Shown one piece after another: positions 61,403-64,000 of a stretch of DNA of 64,000 nt. The DNA lies in contig OX104127.1 in NCBI GenBank assembly GCA_944470555.2, positions 162,043,276 to 162,107,275 on the forward strand. Reading direction: 5' to 3'. The position numbers were made by a program, and so were the translations under genes. The DNA comes from Heterobilharzia americana (Eukaryota > Platyhelminthes > Trematoda > Strigeidida > Schistosomatidae). Position 1 is the first letter of the stretch; each line of letters begins with the position of its first letter. Under the pieces are notes generated by a model that did not search any database, was not told the origin of the DNA, and was given only the letters and a program-made list of their open reading frames with translations.

Positions 61403-62463
61403 TAGGCTACACTATGCACCTACAAATAATGCAGGTGAAGAGAAGAAGGAGGGATTCTACAGACAACTGCAATCAGTACAGGACAAGACACCACTCCAGT
61501 TGATGACATCAAAATTGTAATTGGTGGGGTGATATGAATGTGAAAGTGGGAGTGGAGAACACAGGAAGAGAATTCATCATGGATCGAGAAGCATTTGGTG
61601 AAATGAAGGAGAATGTATAACTGTTTGTAGACATCTGCGCATTCGACAATTTTTCGGTTGGGTACAGTGCTCACAAACACAGGGATATTGAGAGAGCGGT
61701 ATGGATTTCACTACACTAGAATTCAGATCGATTTCATTACAATCTCGAGAGAGTACAGACAACGTATAAATCACTGGATAAAGAGGTAAAGAAAGGTGTG
61801 CAGAAAGACAAGGGGCACTTCTACGACACACTCGCCAGCGAATCAGAACAGGCTGCATGCAGCACAGACACAGACCTGAAAACATTATATGAAATAACCA
61901 GGTTACTATCTAGGAAGAGACCAAAGCAGATGAAATCAATGAAAGATGGTGAATGAAACCTAGTTACCGCCAAAGAGGAGAAACTAAGGAAACGATGGAC
62001 TGACCACTTCAAAAAACTCTTGAATCAATTACCATCACCACCTCCAACACATCCAGAAATACCACCAGCAACCCAATCACAGAAAAATCAGTGAACACAA
62101 GCCCTCCGACAAAAGCCGAAGTCATGAACGCCATAAAGCTGTTGAAATCTGGGAAAGTAGTAGTACCAGATGGTGTTACACCAAGAGCACTGAAAACAGA
62201 CACAGAGACAACAGCGGACACACTTACATCACTGTTGCACAGGGATTGGAAGGCAGGAAGGAAGGCAGGCAGGGAAGGGAAGGGGAGGTACCTGGTGATT
62301 GACTGGAAGGCAGGCTACCTTGTCAAACTGCGAAAGAAGAGAGAACTAATTTCTTGCAAGAACTGGTGGGGAATCATACTCCACCCTGTCCACCTTAAAG
62401 AAAAAATACACCTCATCATCCTGGAGAAGTTTAAAACTGCTCCGCATTCAAAATTACGACTGA

Positions 62464-62524
62464 GGCTGGGTGGCTGGTTGGCTGGTTGGCTGGCTGGGTG
62501 GCTGGGTGGCTGGTGGCTGGCTGG
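62464..62524. repeat. GGCTGGTT/GGCTGGGT imperfect tandem repeat inside RTE RT
   Basis: About eight short units between the RT entry region and the FRENESCVDQIAT segment. The equivalent place in the other arm (55,360-55,378) has only about three. Confidence 0.85.
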
Positions 62525-64000
62525 CTTCAGGGAGAACGAATCATGTGTGGATCAAATTGCAACTCAACACAGTGTGACGCAACACTATGCATCATCATAC
62601 AACAGGGTATAGAATGTCAGTCAATTCTCTACCTCACTCCAACTTCATCAACGTTGAAAGGGTCTTTGACAGAGTCGACCGAGAATTAATTTGACTATCA
62701 GTTGCTTCAACACTATGGTTTTAGTGATACAAACGTCTATCAACCTCATTCAACTTCAGCTTTCTGCTATATGCTATATGATGCTACATGCCGAATGATT
62801 TACAATGGAAAGCTCAGTGACGCTATTGAAGTGAAGTGAAGTGAAGTGAGGAGTGAAGACAGGAGTATGACAAGAGAGGGCTGCTGCCTACTATCATCGA
62901 TCATTTTCCTGATTGTGGTTAACCTGACTGGACTGGATCATGCAAGAAACAGCTGAGAGGAGCTGTGAGAAGATTGGCGTATGCTGTTTGGCTGATGAAA
63001 AGACACTAGAAGATTTGTATTTCGCCGATGATGAAGTATGTCTCATGACTTGTCTCACAAACTCGAAGACCTACTGGTAAAAATCAACAAGTTGACAGAA
63101 GAGGCGAGACGAGACATCGAAGAACGAACTTCCTTCGTGTTTACGTAGAGAAGACAGAGGTGATGAATATGTCCAACCAACCACACCGTGGACAAGAATA
63201 AGCAGCGATCACCATGAACGGGAGGAATCTATGCGTAGTAGTCTGTTCCACCTACCCACCAAGCTAGCAATCATCGTTTCAACTACAGGCTTTGCAGGTA
63301 CGGATGAGGATGTCATAGCCAGACGGGATCGGAAAGGCAAGATAGTCTTTCAGTAATCTGAAATCGGTGTTGAGATCTGCTCCACTCAGCACAAACAACA
63401 AGATCGGGATTTTCGACAGTAATTCAGTGAAGGAATTTAGTGCTTCAGTGTGATGGTTGAGATGCTTGGTACGTCATGAAAAGTATTTCCAACAAACTAC
63501 AGTCACTCATCAACAGCTACTGTCTACGCTCACTCGATGTTGAAGTCAGATGACCAGAAAGAATAAGCAAGGTGGGACTCACTCTGTCCTGACAACAAAC
63601 CAACCAAGAACCTATCGACCAACAAATATGCAGGAGAAGAAGAAGGTGGAGATGGACTGGATTGGGAATACATTTAGAAAACCATTCGGTGACATCACGC
63701 ACCAGACTAGGTCATGGTGTCGAGTGGAACTTGAATGGGAAACGACTAGTTGGTCATCCGAGGTGACGTTGATATGGAGGAGATCATGTGAAGAAGAATT
63801 GAGTGCTTATGGGCATTGGTGGAGCCAGGTTGGAGGGACTGCGGAGACGAGAGTGAAATGGTTATATGTTACTGATGCCCTGTGTTTCGCTAGGAGCCAA
63901 AGAGACAAGTAATAATGATAAAAATAATGACAATAATAATAACCATTATAAAATTAAATATCTCCGTTGTTTGTTTGCCTATTATCTGTATTCGTCACAA

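Larger units (their letters stand above)
60693..63912 (+). mobile_element. RTE-type LINE, nearly full-length but broken; right arm of second inverted repeat
   Basis: The 5' end is at about 60,693 and the 3' end at 63,912, followed by a (TAA)-type tail. Endonuclease pieces: EMRRYGMEV near 61,035, MTARFNSKGGRVTMIQCYA at 61,288-61,344. RT entry MNAIKLLKSGKVVVPDG is at 62,124-62,175, a frameshifted RT body is at 62,340-63,050 with a YFADDE-type catalytic box near 63,020, and the C-terminal end MQEKKKVEMDWIGNTFRKP is at 63,631. Expanded repeats sit inside it: (CTACA)n at 61,340-61,402 and GGCTGG-type repeats at 62,464-62,524. Confidence 0.85.

Overview
The window is repeat-rich, AT-biased eukaryotic DNA that fits a schistosome (Schistosoma or a close digenean fluke). 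The evidence is a CR1-type LINE with a PHD-finger ORF1, many RTE-type LINE fragments, a Ty3/gypsy relic with the CHCC Gag motif of the CsRn1/Kabuki/Boudicca group, a Penelope-like GIY-YIG relic, tRNA-derived SINEs, and SINEs of the Sm-alpha type that carry decayed hammerhead ribozymes. The species cannot be fixed from the sequence alone.

Only one conserved host gene is clear: CHMP7, an ESCRT-III/ESCRT-II hybrid protein, on the + strand at 11,994-19,722. Its five coding exons join in frame to 463 codons. Its ATG lies about 50 bp after the 3' end of a nearly intact CR1 element (about 6,700-11,943), so the gene's upstream region is transposon sequence. Introns 1, 2 and 4 hold LINE or SINE fragments. 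A second, weaker gene candidate is a 92-codon ORF with a signal peptide at 38,619-38,897.

Layout: 1-3,480 antisense CR1 copy; 4,320-5,810 decayed CR1-like copy; 5,885-5,965 tRNA-SINE; 6,700-11,943 young CR1 copy; 11,994-19,722 CHMP7; 20,385-21,250 CR1-like relic; 21-26.6 kb mostly unrecognised DNA with tRNA-SINEs; 27,441-37,323 a near-identical inverted repeat with arms of about 4 kb built from RTE pieces; 37.3-43 kb further RTE 3' fragments, the secreted-ORF candidate and a possible solo LTR; 43.7-45.9 kb microsatellite and foldback SINEs; 45,077-49,300 the gypsy-like relic lacking its reverse transcriptase; 50.2-50.7 kb a head-to-head pair of hammerhead SINE relics; 51,331-51,789 a foldback SINE; 52-53.2 kb an RTE fragment; 53,972-63,912 a second, older inverted repeat of two RTE copies whose spacer holds a Penelope-like relic, an RTE 3' fragment and an uninterrupted (CTTA)n tract of about 583 bp.

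No new enzymatic system or gene cluster was found. The most unusual signal is structural: head-to-head inverted duplication occurs at several sizes (about 30 bp, 120 bp, 200 bp, 3 kb and 4 kb) within one 37-kb stretch, and the 4-kb pair is almost free of substitutions.
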